17,584 nucleotides of DNA from Ichthyophonus hoferi. Taxonomy: Eukaryota > Opisthokonta > Ichthyosporea > Ichthyophonida > Ichthyophonidae. Shown here in pieces: positions 9,939 to 17,584 of the stretch (positions are counted from its first letter, which is position 1; each line of letters opens with the position of its first letter). Below the pieces are notes generated by a model. It did no database searches, was not told where the DNA came from, and saw nothing but the letters and a program-made list of their open reading frames with translations. Both the position numbers and the translations under genes were made by a program. The DNA is taken from positions 19,551 through 37,134 of the forward strand of contig NAOQ01000441.1 of assembly GCA_002751075.1 (NCBI GenBank). Reading direction: 5' to 3'.

Positions 9939-12322
9939 CTATAGTGATGTTATTGTTGAATCTACTAATTGTTTTCCGACTTCTTCATGAGATGGATTAG
10001 AAAATATCTGAGGCTGTTTCTGTGGTACCAAGGCCCTAGCAAATGGCATGGTATATGGCAACATGGGAAGTGGTGACCCTGTTCCAGTATATGGTCCATA
10101 TGCTGGAGAAGGAAACTGTGCAAACACTTGTGGGTGTGCAAGTAATTGTGGGGGGTTTGGAAATGTGTGTGAAGACGTTAGACTGTCTTGTATAGCAAAC
10201 GGTGGGCATACTACAGTTGAAACTCCGGCTGTTGGACCATTGGAATATGCACCTACGTGCTGAACAGCTGGTTGGCTACCTAACCCTTCTAGTACATAGC
10301 TCGCATTTGATTGCAATGCTGCTTGCTTGGGCTGTTGGAGACTAGATCGTCTCTGCGTACTGCTATTGTTATTATTGGTGCTGGTATTGATATTACTAGC
10401 ATTGGTTGCAGTTGTGGTGTTACTATTAGCAACGTTGTTATTAATACTGCCTACTGTGGTCTTGTCTGTTGTCGGTTGATCCTTACTCTGTGTTGGCCCC
10501 AAGAGCTGCGTAAGTTCTTGGCCCTGGCCAAGAGGATCCAGTCGTACCAGATCTTGTGTATGTCCTTGCTGTAGTTGCTTCTGCCCATGCTTTCGCTGTT
10601 GAGTCTGCTGTTGTTGCGCATGCCATTGTATCTGTTGTTGTTGAAACGCCGCCTGCTGTTGGGCCAACATTTGCTGTTGCTGTTGAAGCATCTGTTGCTG
10701 CCGACCCGTGGGATCTAACATAGTAATATCCTCCGATCTACGTCGTTTTAATCCACTGCTGCCACCTTCATCATGGTGTCCTACAATCCTTGTAAAGTCC
10801 ATACACCCCTGGGCTATACTATCTCTATCCTGAGTGTTAGCCGTGTCGCCCATACCAGGTATACTAACAATAGCCATACCGGTCATCCCAGAGTCATTAA
10901 GAGGATTAATACCGCTAGGACCTTGATCCATCTCGCCCGCGTTCATAAGAAATGGGGTCGGAACACCCGTAGTCTGTGGCAATCCAAAGGGTGAATGGAG
11001 GGAGGCATTCATCCTAGACTGTATGTGGGATTGAGTGGGAGTGTGTGGTTGAATCTGACCTTGGGATTGAGATGGAGATGAACTATGGGCGTCCAAGGGT
11101 AGTTGTTCGCGAAGGCGTTCCCCTAAGAGGTTCATAAGAATGTGTATACTTTTTCGCAAAACACTCTTGTCTGTGTCTGGGGGTGCGGCCTGGTATTCAA
11201 TTAACCTTTCAATCTCTAATACCTTGCGTAATATATTTTTTTTCGAGAGCTCTGTGACAGCAATACGTGGACGAGAAAGAGGTAAGGCTCGTTTTCTTGG
11301 GCCCCGTTCCCCTTCATGCCACTCTATATATCCTAACCGTTCCAAGTCTTGACGTACTAGATTGGCTTTAATGGTCTCATCTTCACGTGTGAGTTGCCCA
11401 TTGATTGGTTTGAGGAGTCGTTCATAGCGTACAGCCTTCTTCTTAACAAGGTCTTCCGGGGCTATCTCTCCTCCTGGTTGGAGGGTAACCTGATGGCCGT
11501 ACTCGGATATGATGTGTGGGCTAAGGGCCGAGGCAGAAGATGGGCCACTGGCTAGGGTCATAGGTTGGGTCTCTTCACTGACCTATACAAGAAGTATCAA
11601 AAGAGAGATGGAGAGCGAGGTGTATTTTAAAAAAGGAATGAATATGGGTGGGGAAAGAGGGAAAGGGTAAGTTAACATATGCATGGCTATGTGGCAGTAA
11701 ATGGTTTAATTCATATGTGAGCGTGGGTGCGTATATATATATATATATCACGTATACAGAAAATAAACTCTAAAAGAAGAAAATGGGGAATCTATAAATG
11801 AGGATACATGAAGACAAATGATGACAAACACCTGCAAAGCTTTACTACCTTCTGCCCTTCTCCCTTCTCGATTAAGTCTGCTTCCTAGCTCCACTTACCT
11901 AGCTACATAAGTAGATATTAAACTGCTGATTTGGAAAAGGAATAATGGTATGGCAGATAATGATGGAATAAATTGAAAAGAAATGGTGAAAGGTTGAAAA
12001 AAAGAAAAGAAAAAACAGAATGAAAAGAAGAAAAAGAGAAGTGGGGGGAGAAGATAGCAAACACAATGAGGAAGCCATGTACATGTACTGTGTTTCAACA
12101 ACAAACTAGAACTAAAATGGGATAATATACAGGTATAAGGCTTACTTGTTGCTGGTGCTGGGCTTTGTACCTCTCTTTATCGCCTAGCATTGTCTGTCGA
12201 AATAATCGAATATAGTTCTGCTCTAGTAGTCTCAGTTTACGTCGTAGAGCAAAATACTCCGTTTCCAACTCTATCATTCGACTATGCCTAGAGCACATTT
12301 TATGGATTGGATGGTAAGACAT
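9939..12322 (-). CDS. Gln/Asn-rich nuclear-type protein with N-terminal coiled coil, family not recognised
   Basis: Spliced gene: exon 12322-12146 (phase 0, donor GTAAGC), probable small exon 11884-11849 (12 codons, EADLIEKGEGQK; donor GTAGTA), and main exon 11582-9939, which begins VSEETQP and ends in TAG. This gives about 618 residues. The N-terminal segment (MIELETEYFALRRKLRLLEQ) is a likely short coiled coil. Residues about 118-228 form a highly charged helical block, with KANLVRQDLERLGYIEWHEG and KKNILRKVLEIERLIEYQ. A basic LKRRR cluster near 348 is a candidate nuclear signal. Gln runs occupy about 360-402 and an Asn/Thr/Ser-rich tract about 445-482; the remainder is Pro/Ser/Gly-rich. 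This composition suits a transcription or chromatin regulator, but I do not recognise the family and assign no function. The small exon could instead end at 11832, entering the main exon at a later acceptor. The start at 12322 competes with splicing to upstream exons. Confidence 0.75.
11583..12145 (-). other. Intron region of the Gln-rich gene with polypyrimidine tract
   Basis: Between exon 12322-12146 and the main exon. Minus strand about 12060-11980 is a long C/T run that would translate as Phe/Leu/Ser, typical of intronic polypyrimidine DNA. It contains the probable 36-base exon 11884-11849 and a (TA)9 microsatellite at 11731-11748. Confidence 0.55.
11849..11884 (-). other. Probable 12-codon internal exon
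   Basis: AGCTAG acceptor, 36 open bases (EADLIEKGEGQK), donor GTAGTA; phase 0 to 0, so it can be included or skipped without shifting the frame. If the donor is instead GTGTTT at 11831, the exon is 53 bases and exits in phase 2, fitting the GGTCAG acceptor of the main exon. Confidence 0.5.
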
Positions 12323-12789
12323 GGTGTTAGTGAGAGATAACTAGTTGGTATTTCGGCAGAGTCCTGTTTTAGTAAAAAAATTTAAATGTGCGACCAAATA
12401 AAAAGGTGTGTAGGTTCCAATAGAGGAAATAGATCAGAATTTTGTAAAAAAGAGCAAAGGATACCACACACTGGTAGAAAGGTGTAGAGAGGGCGGGTAA
12501 AAGAGGGAAGGAGAGAAAGAGCAAAACCCATGTGGTAAACAGGGGAGGGATGAGTGGGAAGGGGAGATGAGGGAGAGTAATAGATCATAGAAAGATTAGT
12601 TAGCAACTCGCACGATGGAGAAAATGGAGAAGGCAATAGGAAGAGAGCGAGAGCATAGAGGGTGTGTAGATTTCTATAAAAAAAAAATGTGTGGGGAAGT
12701 AAGAGTGGTGATAGTGTGATAGAAATACCCCTAGGTAGTCAAGGAGAGAGGAGGGTATAAAATTTATTATCCAATAAAAGGCCATGAAT

Positions 12790-12838
12790 CAATGCCTACA
12801 TGAGGCATTGTTTGGGAGACAGGGGGGTTGGGGGGGTG
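12790..12838. other. Hairpin CAATGCCT/AGGCATTG followed by G runs
   Basis: CAATGCCT (12790-12797), a 5-base loop and AGGCATTG (12803-12810) are perfect 8-base arms. They are followed within about 12 bases by two G runs, GGGGGG and GGGGGGG. The element lies 5' of, or in the first intron of, the Gln-rich gene. Function unknown. Confidence 0.45.
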
Positions 12839-12928
12839 TCCTGAACGAACATGAAATGGAATGATGATAAAATATGGAGAGAAGGGTATTTTGATAGGCA
12901 GATGGGCGAGACAAGTACAAACATTAAC

Positions 12929-13206
12929 CTGTTACATGTACTAGAGACATTTCTTTCAGTTGTAGGACTAACTGACTCTTCCTCGGATCCATTGCCATCC
13001 CCACCTTTCGTTTTATTCTCCTTCGTCGGAGGGGCAGGCGTTCTACAGGATCATGTAAACCAAGTTTATGAGTGTCTGTATTGAATCCATAATATGGCTT
13101 AATAGTTTACCACGCATTCATATTGATGCTTATATAGGGTTCTATTGCTCCCCTTGTCTTCTCGTTCCAATCGCTGTATATATATGTCTTTCGGGCTTTC
13201 TTTCAT
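12929..13206 (-). CDS. Candidate upstream coding exons of the Gln-rich gene
   Basis: Minus strand 13042-12929 is open in a hydrophilic frame (TKENKTKGGDGNGSEEESVS, then PTTERNVSSTCNR) between a CCTGTAG acceptor-like site and a CAG/GTTAAT donor at phase 2. That phase fits an alternative acceptor at 12288 (CTAAC branch site, then GCTCTAG), joining it to HSRMIELETEYFALRR of the next exon. The ATG at 12322 would then lie inside the intron. A further open stretch, 13206-13111 (MKESPKDIYIQRLEREDKGS), starts with ATG, ends at a GTAAAC donor and could be the first exon if the next begins at an internal AAG/GAG site. TATATAAG lies within this candidate first exon, so a 5'-UTR or promoter is an equally good reading. 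Confidence 0.35.
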
Positions 13207-13743
13207 CGCATTCTTTATTCTTGCTCTCTGAGTATAGATACCGCACTCTTTTCTTTCTTTATATCTACTACTATTAATATTTATGACCATACCTATACAC
13301 ACACATAAACGTTTATGAGTGAATACTCGATACAACAACCCAAGTTCAGGCAGGCACTAAATTTGCACATAAAATTTATAAACACTGAATGCCTATTTGT
13401 GTTTATGCATTAAGTGGAGTGGTGAGAAGAGGTGGATCGGGGAGAGTGCAATGTGTGAATAGCATATGTAATATTATAATATATTACATATAACTATGTG
13501 TATCTGCATATTATGTCAGATATTTAAAACCGTAAAAAGGATTCCCGTGAAGTGCCAGTAATACGCCATGGATTTCTTCGAGTCTGGATTGTCCCTGAAC
13601 ACAAAGACTATATAGAACAAGCTGTGACGCTTCTACGACCAAAATTTAATTGAAAGGAACAAATAACACACCTCCTGTATTACTTTTTAAATATAACACA
13701 CTTGACCATGTTCAGTAACTTTAAATAGCAGAAATTGCCAAGC

Positions 13744-13806
13744 GAAGACAAAAAACTTGTCCCAAAACCTATATAAAACTATTAAGAAAAACTTGTTTTT
13801 GTCTTC
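13744..13806. other. Inverted repeat GAAGACAAAAA ... TTTTTGTCTTC
   Basis: Perfect 11-base arms at 13744-13754 and 13796-13806 with a 41-base AT-rich centre; ACTTGT occurs next to both arms. No flanking target duplication is visible. It could be a foldback or MITE-like relic, or chance. Confidence 0.4.
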
Positions 13807-14011
13807 AAAAACGTACATGATCACCATGTTTGTAGACGTGCTGAGATGCCTAAACAAGCTTCTGCTAGCCTCTAAAAACTTGGGGTAATTATAAAATCCA
13901 TTTATTTAAAGAAAGCAGAAAACAATAATGCAAGACAAATAACCAAACAAATAACAAACGTTGAACTAAACACCTATTCGTGATGATAATACAAAAAAAA
14001 CACACATGTTA

Positions 14012-14029
14012 ATTCCGACCACTCGGAAT
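14012..14029. other. Inverted repeat ATTCCGA-CCAC-TCGGAAT
   Basis: Perfect 7-base arms around a 4-base loop. Further TTCCG motifs follow within 50 bases (ATTTCCGTTG, AATTTCCGAC). Confidence 0.4.
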
Positions 14030-14223
14030 CATTTCCGTTGTTTATTATGGGGTCCATGGGAATAATTTCCGACTATACTACAATAATATACCCCTGCGTA
14101 TCGTTATATCCTGTATGTTTTTTTAAGGTGCTTCTGTTCCTTGCATATCTTACATGCTAATTAAGACAATACCTCATAGACATTAATCCAAGTCCAAAAA
14201 ATAATTGTTATTTATTTAAAGAC

Positions 14224-14833
14224 GATGCTTTCAGCTTATCACCAATTTATTATCAGGTGGCCTTATTGCACCCTTAAATCTGTTAGTAGAGCTAAGGGGG
14301 CTCAAAAGAATCAAATACACATAGGTTTTCTTCAAAAACTGGTGGATTTTTTAATGCTGTAATTGCTTGCTTGAAGTTTTGTAAATAGTAAGAGCATTCA
14401 GAGGCTCATATTTACAGGTCCAACGGTTTCATGTACATTTCTGCATTGTTTTTTTTTTAAAAAAAAATCTTTACCTCTGTACTAATTCGTCGTTGATCTT
14501 ATACTAAATCCTTTAGTCCTAGATATAATTTGCCGCCCATTTTGGACTGCATTGCCAAACACTTCAACTCTTTTTAAGTGTAGCGCATACGCATGGTTCT
14601 TAAGTTGTCAGTTTATTTTAGGGGTGTGGGAGCCAAAGCATCATCCACCCCACCCAACCCCACTTCCACTATTATGGCAGGGTACTGATTTTCTAGCTGA
14701 TTTCTCTGCAATTTTATATGAACGGAAAGAAATGTTAATCCAATACTTTGACATTGTACACCTGGGCTATATTTCCATAATAAAACTTTAAAAATATTGA
14801 TGTAGTGAGATGGATAATGCAGCTGAAAGCATC
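14224..14833. mobile_element. Possible relic bounded by 13-base inverted repeats
   Basis: GATGCTTTCAGCT at 14224-14236 recurs exactly as its reverse complement, AGCTGAAAGCATC, at 14821-14833, bounding 610 bases. The interior has no transposase-like frame and there is no clear target duplication outside the arms. A non-autonomous DNA element is possible, but a chance match in AT-rich DNA is also possible. Confidence 0.2.
14449..14467. repeat. T10A9 tract
   Basis: Ten T followed directly by nine A, a self-complementary run. A second such tract (T8A8) lies at 15818-15833; both are followed shortly by ATCTTTA. Confidence 0.8.
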
Positions 14834-14935
14834 CAATTTGGGGTTCCGGACGCAATTATTCTAGATCTGAGATACCGTAGGTTCTTGACCCCCACCAACA
14901 TGGTGGCAAAACTAGTCGACTATGTACCAAGTTAG
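14810..14935 (+). other. Short open frame, possible exon (41 codons)
   Basis: ATG at 14810 opens a frame with GVPDAIILDLRYRRFLTP and TNMVAKLVDYVPS before TAG. A GTAGGT donor-like site lies inside it at about 14873. It is coding-like in composition but unlinked to any other exon. It overlaps the right arm of the 13-base inverted repeat. Confidence 0.18.
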
Positions 14936-15370
14936 TTGATACTTGTAAGATATTTGATGAGTAATGACTATAGGATATTTATATACATACCAGTATATTA
15001 ACTGAGACTCTACATGTCGATTTAAATGATTTAGGTTAGACCTGGTAGTATTTTACACTTTAAAAAAATCTGTTATATATATATCCAGGTGTCACTCGCC
15101 GCTTATAGATTCCATATCAATATAGAAGGCTATATAAAAAAATGCACAGTTCGCATAGCATAAGAGTGACATCACTTGTCTGATTTTACATGTTGATTGG
15201 TTATCGATTTTTGTGGGAAAATTAATGACAAAGAACTTCATTGGGATTGGATACTTAACTTATCATCCGTTATATCTCTTAACATTGGTTATAATCATAT
15301 TTAGCTTACAAACATGAACTAATTTCTGGTATTTTAAATACTACAAACGGAAAGGGCCAATTACATTAAT

Positions 15371-15547
15371 ATGCACATTTGTTTATTTTTAAAGGAGCTA
15401 TGCACTATAACAACAGCAAAAATCTACTCATCGTATTTTTATAAATTGCATCACTTCAATGCCATTAAATGTGCGCGTGTAGGATCTCGAAACCACCGCA
15501 CGCCACTTAGTGTCAAGGCTTCAAGAAATAAAAGAATGAAAACTTAA
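15371..15547 (+). other. 58-codon open frame, coding status uncertain
   Basis: ATG to TAA frame with a basic C-terminal half (CARVGSRNHRTPLSVKASRN). The CpG-rich patch within it is unusual for this region. No similarity recognised and no splice partner identified. Confidence 0.18.
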
Positions 15548-15817
15548 TTGAGGCAAGAGAGGGTTCCGTGATGACTTAGTTGGCTTAACTATTAACTCTT
15601 TAAAAGGGTAGTGGTAGTAGTGTGTAGTAGTGTGTATGGAATGACTATGGATTTTGAAAGCACTCTAAAATATGAAAAAGGGTACTTTCTGGTTATTTTT
15701 GATGGTTTTTGTCAGTCATGAAAAATAAATTGTAACTAACAATATTGCCTAGCAAGTCTTGTTTCTAACATTCGCAGGTAATGTGTCTAATTGTAAATAC
15801 TTCCCAAATAGTTGGAG

Positions 15818-15833
15818 TTTTTTTTAAAAAAAA
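15818..15833. repeat. T8A8 tract
   Basis: Eight T followed by eight A, then CCAATATCTTTATT; compare the T10A9 tract at 14449-14467. Confidence 0.8.
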
Positions 15834-15975
15834 CCAATATCTTTATTACGATTTCGATATATTCTCTGCCATCTTGCATCCAGTTTTGTTAGCATAAACA
15901 GTCAAATCACAGCACCAATGTAAAATTAAAATTTGGGATATAAGAGACATTACATTGAATGCATTATAATTCCAG

Positions 15976-16101
15976 GTTCATTTTTTATCAAGTGTCAGTG
16001 CATACGATGTCAGCAAACTAGATCGAATATACAAGACGTCCCTATCATCGACTAAGCCTAATGTCTATATCATGATTGATACGATCTACAGTAATTTCTG
16101 A
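15976..16101 (+). other. Possible 3'-terminal exon on the plus strand
   Basis: A TTCCAG acceptor is followed by 41 open codons (SSVSAYDVSKLDRIYKTSLS, then TKPNVYIMIDTIYSNF) ending in TGA. If real it would be the end of a plus-strand gene convergent with the acidic gene. The minus strand has a competing short frame (EITVDRINHDIDIRLSR), and no upstream exon could be joined with confidence. Confidence 0.22.
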
Positions 16102-16463
16102 AAACAAAGCGTATTATATATTATAAAATATGCATATTGCTTAATCTGGCTAGATGGTCCTGTACTAACTAATTTGGATGAATGAGTGGACTAAAATATA
16201 ACATATCTTGATGGGTTTGACATTGTATAGTCAGGACAAAAGCAGATATGCTTGGCAGTATTAGGCAATTATACAACACAGATATATACAGCTTTAAAAA
16301 GAAATGATACCTAAATCCTTATTAAACTTGTAGACAAGAATGAATGTATTGAAGTATATACTTTGCCATTACAATGTAAATCTTTAGACAAGATCCATAG
16401 TCAAAATAACAAATAAAAAGACAAACACTTCCTTGGTTGTACATACATAAATCCTAGCATTCT

Positions 16464-16500
16464 GTTTTTTTTTTTTCTTTTAATTTTTTGTTTTTTTTTG
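16464..16500. repeat. T-rich tract
   Basis: Several long T runs separated by C, AA or G. Read on the minus strand, they lie about 240 bases downstream of the acidic gene's stop codon. Confidence 0.8.
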
Positions 16501-16620
16501 GAAACTAAAAAGAAGACCACCAAGTAAACGACTAAATGGTATAATATTTAAATGCTAGTCATTTAACATTCATGTCATAAAAAAATAAAATCATATTTTT
16601 ACTGAAAACAAATGACGTGA

Positions 16621-16661
16621 AAAAAAAAAAACAAAAACAAAAACAAAAACAAAAACAAAAA
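16621..16661. repeat. (CAAAAA)n hexanucleotide microsatellite
   Basis: An A run followed by at least five CAAAAA units, about 80 bases past the acidic gene's stop codon on its 3' side. Confidence 0.9.
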
Positions 16662-16739
16662 ATCTAGACAAAAATTGAGAGCGGTAGAGATAAGAAGACG
16701 AGAAAGAGAAATATCTGAGTGATTAAGAAGCAAAGAATA

Positions 16740-17584
16740 TTAATCTTCATATGAGAAATTGCTCATCTCATTTGAAGTTATATCGTTGTTGTCATCATTT
16801 TCCCTTGCAGCCATCTGCTGTGCATAATATATACCACCATCGATATTTTTACTGCCATCTCTTGTGTAATCAACGTCCTTCCGGTAGTCATTATTCACGT
16901 CGTTTGACATCACCATATTTTTATTTCCATTCGTATCCATAGGCATATCAACAGTCTCATTGATATAATCCTCAGCATACACACTTCCTCTCTCATCCAT
17001 GTATTCCGCACTGTCTGCATCCTTGGGTTCATCATGGGGCTGTTGAGAGTCATCTTCACTCACATCAACCTGGCTATTTCCGTTATATTCGTTACTTTCC
17101 TGATGTTGATGAATGACTTTGTTTATATCTTCAGACACCTCAATACCACGACCTATACCTTCATATTCTTCTTTGTATGTGTCTAAATGATTATTTCCGT
17201 TTTCAAGCTGTTGTGTTCCTCGATCATGTAAAAGAAGAGAGCCGAAATCCGAAACACCATCTGGACCAATCTCAGTGTCTGCTACGTCATTATTAGTCCT
17301 ATCTTTGTCAGAAAGATCATAGAATTTATTGTCTATATAGAGGCTTTCTTTAAAGTGAGACATAAGATGTTTATTGTCCTCTTCAGAATCAATATAATTA
17401 TCACTGTCCTGAGTAACAATATTTTTCCTACTTGCAGTATCCAAAAATATTTTATCTTCCCGATCAATGAATGTATCTTCATTATCGCCAAGTGTTTCTC
17501 TGTTTACTGCATTGTTGTGGCTGTCGTCGGTTGAATCTAAAATTGGTATGTCCATGCGGTTATTAGAATTATTATTCACACTTT
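16740..17584 (-). CDS. Acidic Asp/Asn-rich protein, 3' part only
   Basis: The frame is open from the window's right edge to a TAA at 16742-16740, about 281 codons, so the 5' end lies beyond the window. An in-frame ATG exists at about 17555, but the frame continues upstream of it. The product is rich in Asp, Asn, Glu and Ser with almost no hydrophobic stretches, for example DSDNYIDSEEDNKH, VSEDDSQQPHDEPKDADSAE and NVNND-like segments near the C-terminus. It ends NEMSNFSYED. There is no recognised domain, signal peptide or membrane segment. Such composition suggests an intrinsically disordered protein or disordered tail; no function can be assigned. A long uninterrupted frame in AT-rich DNA with balanced third positions supports coding. 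Confidence 0.7.
   Translation of the reverse strand, partial: SVNNNSNNRMDIPILDSTDDSHNNAVNRETLGDNEDTFIDREDKIFLDTASRKNIVTQDSDNYIDSEEDNKHLMSHFKESLYIDNKFYDLSDKDRTNNDVADTEIGPDGVSDFGSLLLHDRGTQQLENGNNHLDTYKEEYEGIGRGIEVSEDINKVIHQHQESNEYNGNSQVDVSEDDSQQPHDEPKDADSAEYMDERGSVYAEDYINETVDMPMDTNGNKNMVMSNDVNNDYRKDVDYTRDGSKNIDGGIYYAQQMAARENDDNNDITSNEMSNFSYED

Larger units (their letters stand above)
13207..16739. other. AT-rich region with no confident gene
   Basis: About 3.5 kb between the Gln-rich gene and the acidic gene. Short open frames of 20-58 codons appear on both strands in the GC-richer patches (near 13560-13620, 14220-14330, 14640-14935, 15371-15600, 15976-16101). Opposite-strand frames are often equally open, and donors and acceptors do not link them into one model. 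It also holds several inverted repeats and T-run/A-run junctions. I see no transposon proteins. Confidence 0.5.

Noticed and set aside
10048-11352. Several plus-strand open frames of 70-87 codons
   Set aside because: They are antisense shadows of the main exon of the Gln-rich gene and include Cys-rich translations of complemented Gln codons.
12146-12322. Idea that the coiled-coil gene encodes an INO80 Iec3-type subunit
   Set aside because: Only a generic charged helix is shared; the charged block downstream does not match what I recall of that family.
15480-15500. GGATCTCGAAACC resembling a T-loop
   Set aside because: The stem does not pair on either strand and no tRNA fold can be drawn around it.

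Overview
The window is AT-rich nuclear DNA from an intron-bearing eukaryote. Exon-like stretches are visibly richer in G+C than their surroundings. Splice donors are mostly GTAGGT, GTAAGA or GTAACT, and several acceptors follow a CTAAC-type branch site. No rRNA, tRNA, CRISPR or bacterial operon features were seen. The best-recognised gene (RRM then R3H) most resembles the fungal Pin4/Cip RNA-binding proteins. An early-diverging fungus or another opisthokont is therefore my best guess, but the sequence alone does not prove it.

Layout: (1) About 434-7901, minus strand: a gene of about 16 small exons encoding a roughly 450-residue RNA-binding protein with one RRM (exons near 5961-4698), one R3H domain (4077-2681) and a low-complexity Ser/Lys-rich C-terminal half. 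That half is a tandem duplication of a four-exon block with the same intron phases in both copies. (2) 7902-9938: non-coding DNA holding the promoter/5' side of gene 1 and the 3' side of gene 2, with a small CpG-rich island near 8880-8970. (3) 9939-12322, possibly extending to about 13206, minus strand: a nuclear-looking protein with a coiled-coil N-terminus, a charged helical block and long Gln-rich and Asn/Thr-rich tracts; its family is not recognised. (4) 13207-16739: about 3.5 kb of AT-rich DNA with scattered short open frames and inverted repeats but no convincing gene. (5) 16740-17584, minus strand: the 3' part of an acidic Asp/Asn-rich protein whose 5' end lies outside the window.

The three supported genes all read on the minus strand. 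Genes 1 and 2 look like regulators of RNA and chromatin/transcription respectively, but nothing in the window shows that they act together. The most interesting observation is the exon-block duplication inside the RRM-R3H gene. It supports the exon model independently, because the two copies match in protein sequence while differing at many synonymous positions. Introns of this gene also carry repeated pentanucleotide tracts.
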